DNA from: Chloroflexota bacterium
GTDB lineage: Bacteria; Chloroflexota; Dormibacteria; CF-121
Length of the DNA stretch: 5,592 bases
Assembly: GCA_005880605.1 (NCBI GenBank)
Contig: VBIS01000003.1
Location: 1-5,592 of the forward strand
Direction: 5' to 3'
In this document: in pieces, positions 5,577 through 5,592 of the stretch
Layout: every line of letters starts with the position of its first letter
Position numbering within the stretch: the first letter of the stretch is position 1
Notes under the pieces: generated by a model
What the model was told of the DNA's origin: nothing
Databases searched by the model: none
What the model saw: the letters and a program-made list of their open reading frames with translations, nothing else
Program-made: the position numbers and the translations under genes

Positions 5577-5592
5577 GCCCCAGGACATAAGC

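Noticed and set aside
5049..5588. A 179-codon minus-strand open frame at the right edge
   Set aside because: It is the antisense shadow of the LeuRS C-terminal domain and has no recognisable motif.
1..5592. CRISPR arrays, insertion sequences, attachment sites or an undescribed defence or mobile system
   Set aside because: No spaced direct repeats, transposase or integrase motifs, or clustered unknown genes are visible. Gene content is mostly housekeeping.

Overview
The window is GC-rich, densely packed bacterial chromosome. It holds mostly ordinary housekeeping genes, one damaged metabolic gene and one very small ribosomal-protein gene. The phylum cannot be fixed from the sequence alone. High GC, several starts without a clear Shine-Dalgarno, a bS22/COX24-type mini ribosomal protein and a Flp-type pilin beginning GQAVIEY would suit Chloroflexota, Dormibacterota or an actinobacterial relative. 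That placement is inference. No mobile element, CRISPR array or phage signature was seen.

Left part (1-1696). The window opens inside a TlpA/ResA-type thioredoxin-fold gene (2-475, + strand, 5' end outside the window). Its 3' end overlaps, tail to tail, a 31-codon minus-strand gene (441-536). That gene encodes a bS22 / AURKAIP1-COX24 domain protein with a TTG start. Diverging from it is a thiolase (642-1696) with a good Shine-Dalgarno. Its reading frame is broken near 1310, where about 34 codons are missing and the frame shifts. Both catalytic halves are otherwise well preserved, so this is either a recent pseudogene or an assembly error.

Middle part (1703-2856, all - strand). In transcription order these are a HIT-family nucleotide-binding protein resembling Ap4A phosphorylases, an unusually long Flp/type IVb pilin-like protein with a C-terminal cysteine pair, and an unrecognised two-helix membrane protein whose start overlaps the pilin stop. 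The last of these converges on the thiolase with only 6 bp between the two stop codons.

Right part (2857-5592, + strand). An intergenic region carries a small inverted repeat and a -10-like box. It is followed by a tRNA-Ala(GGC), then 13 nt later by a complete leucyl-tRNA synthetase gene of 819 codons with its editing domain. The synthetase lacks a visible ribosome-binding site and has a degenerate KMSKS loop (VMAKS). The tRNA and synthetase are probably one transcription unit. The last 52 bases hold only a weak hairpin.

I see no convincing undescribed multi-gene system. The points most worth checking are the bS22-like mini-gene, the broken thiolase, the pilin/membrane-protein pair and the tRNA-Ala/leuS arrangement.
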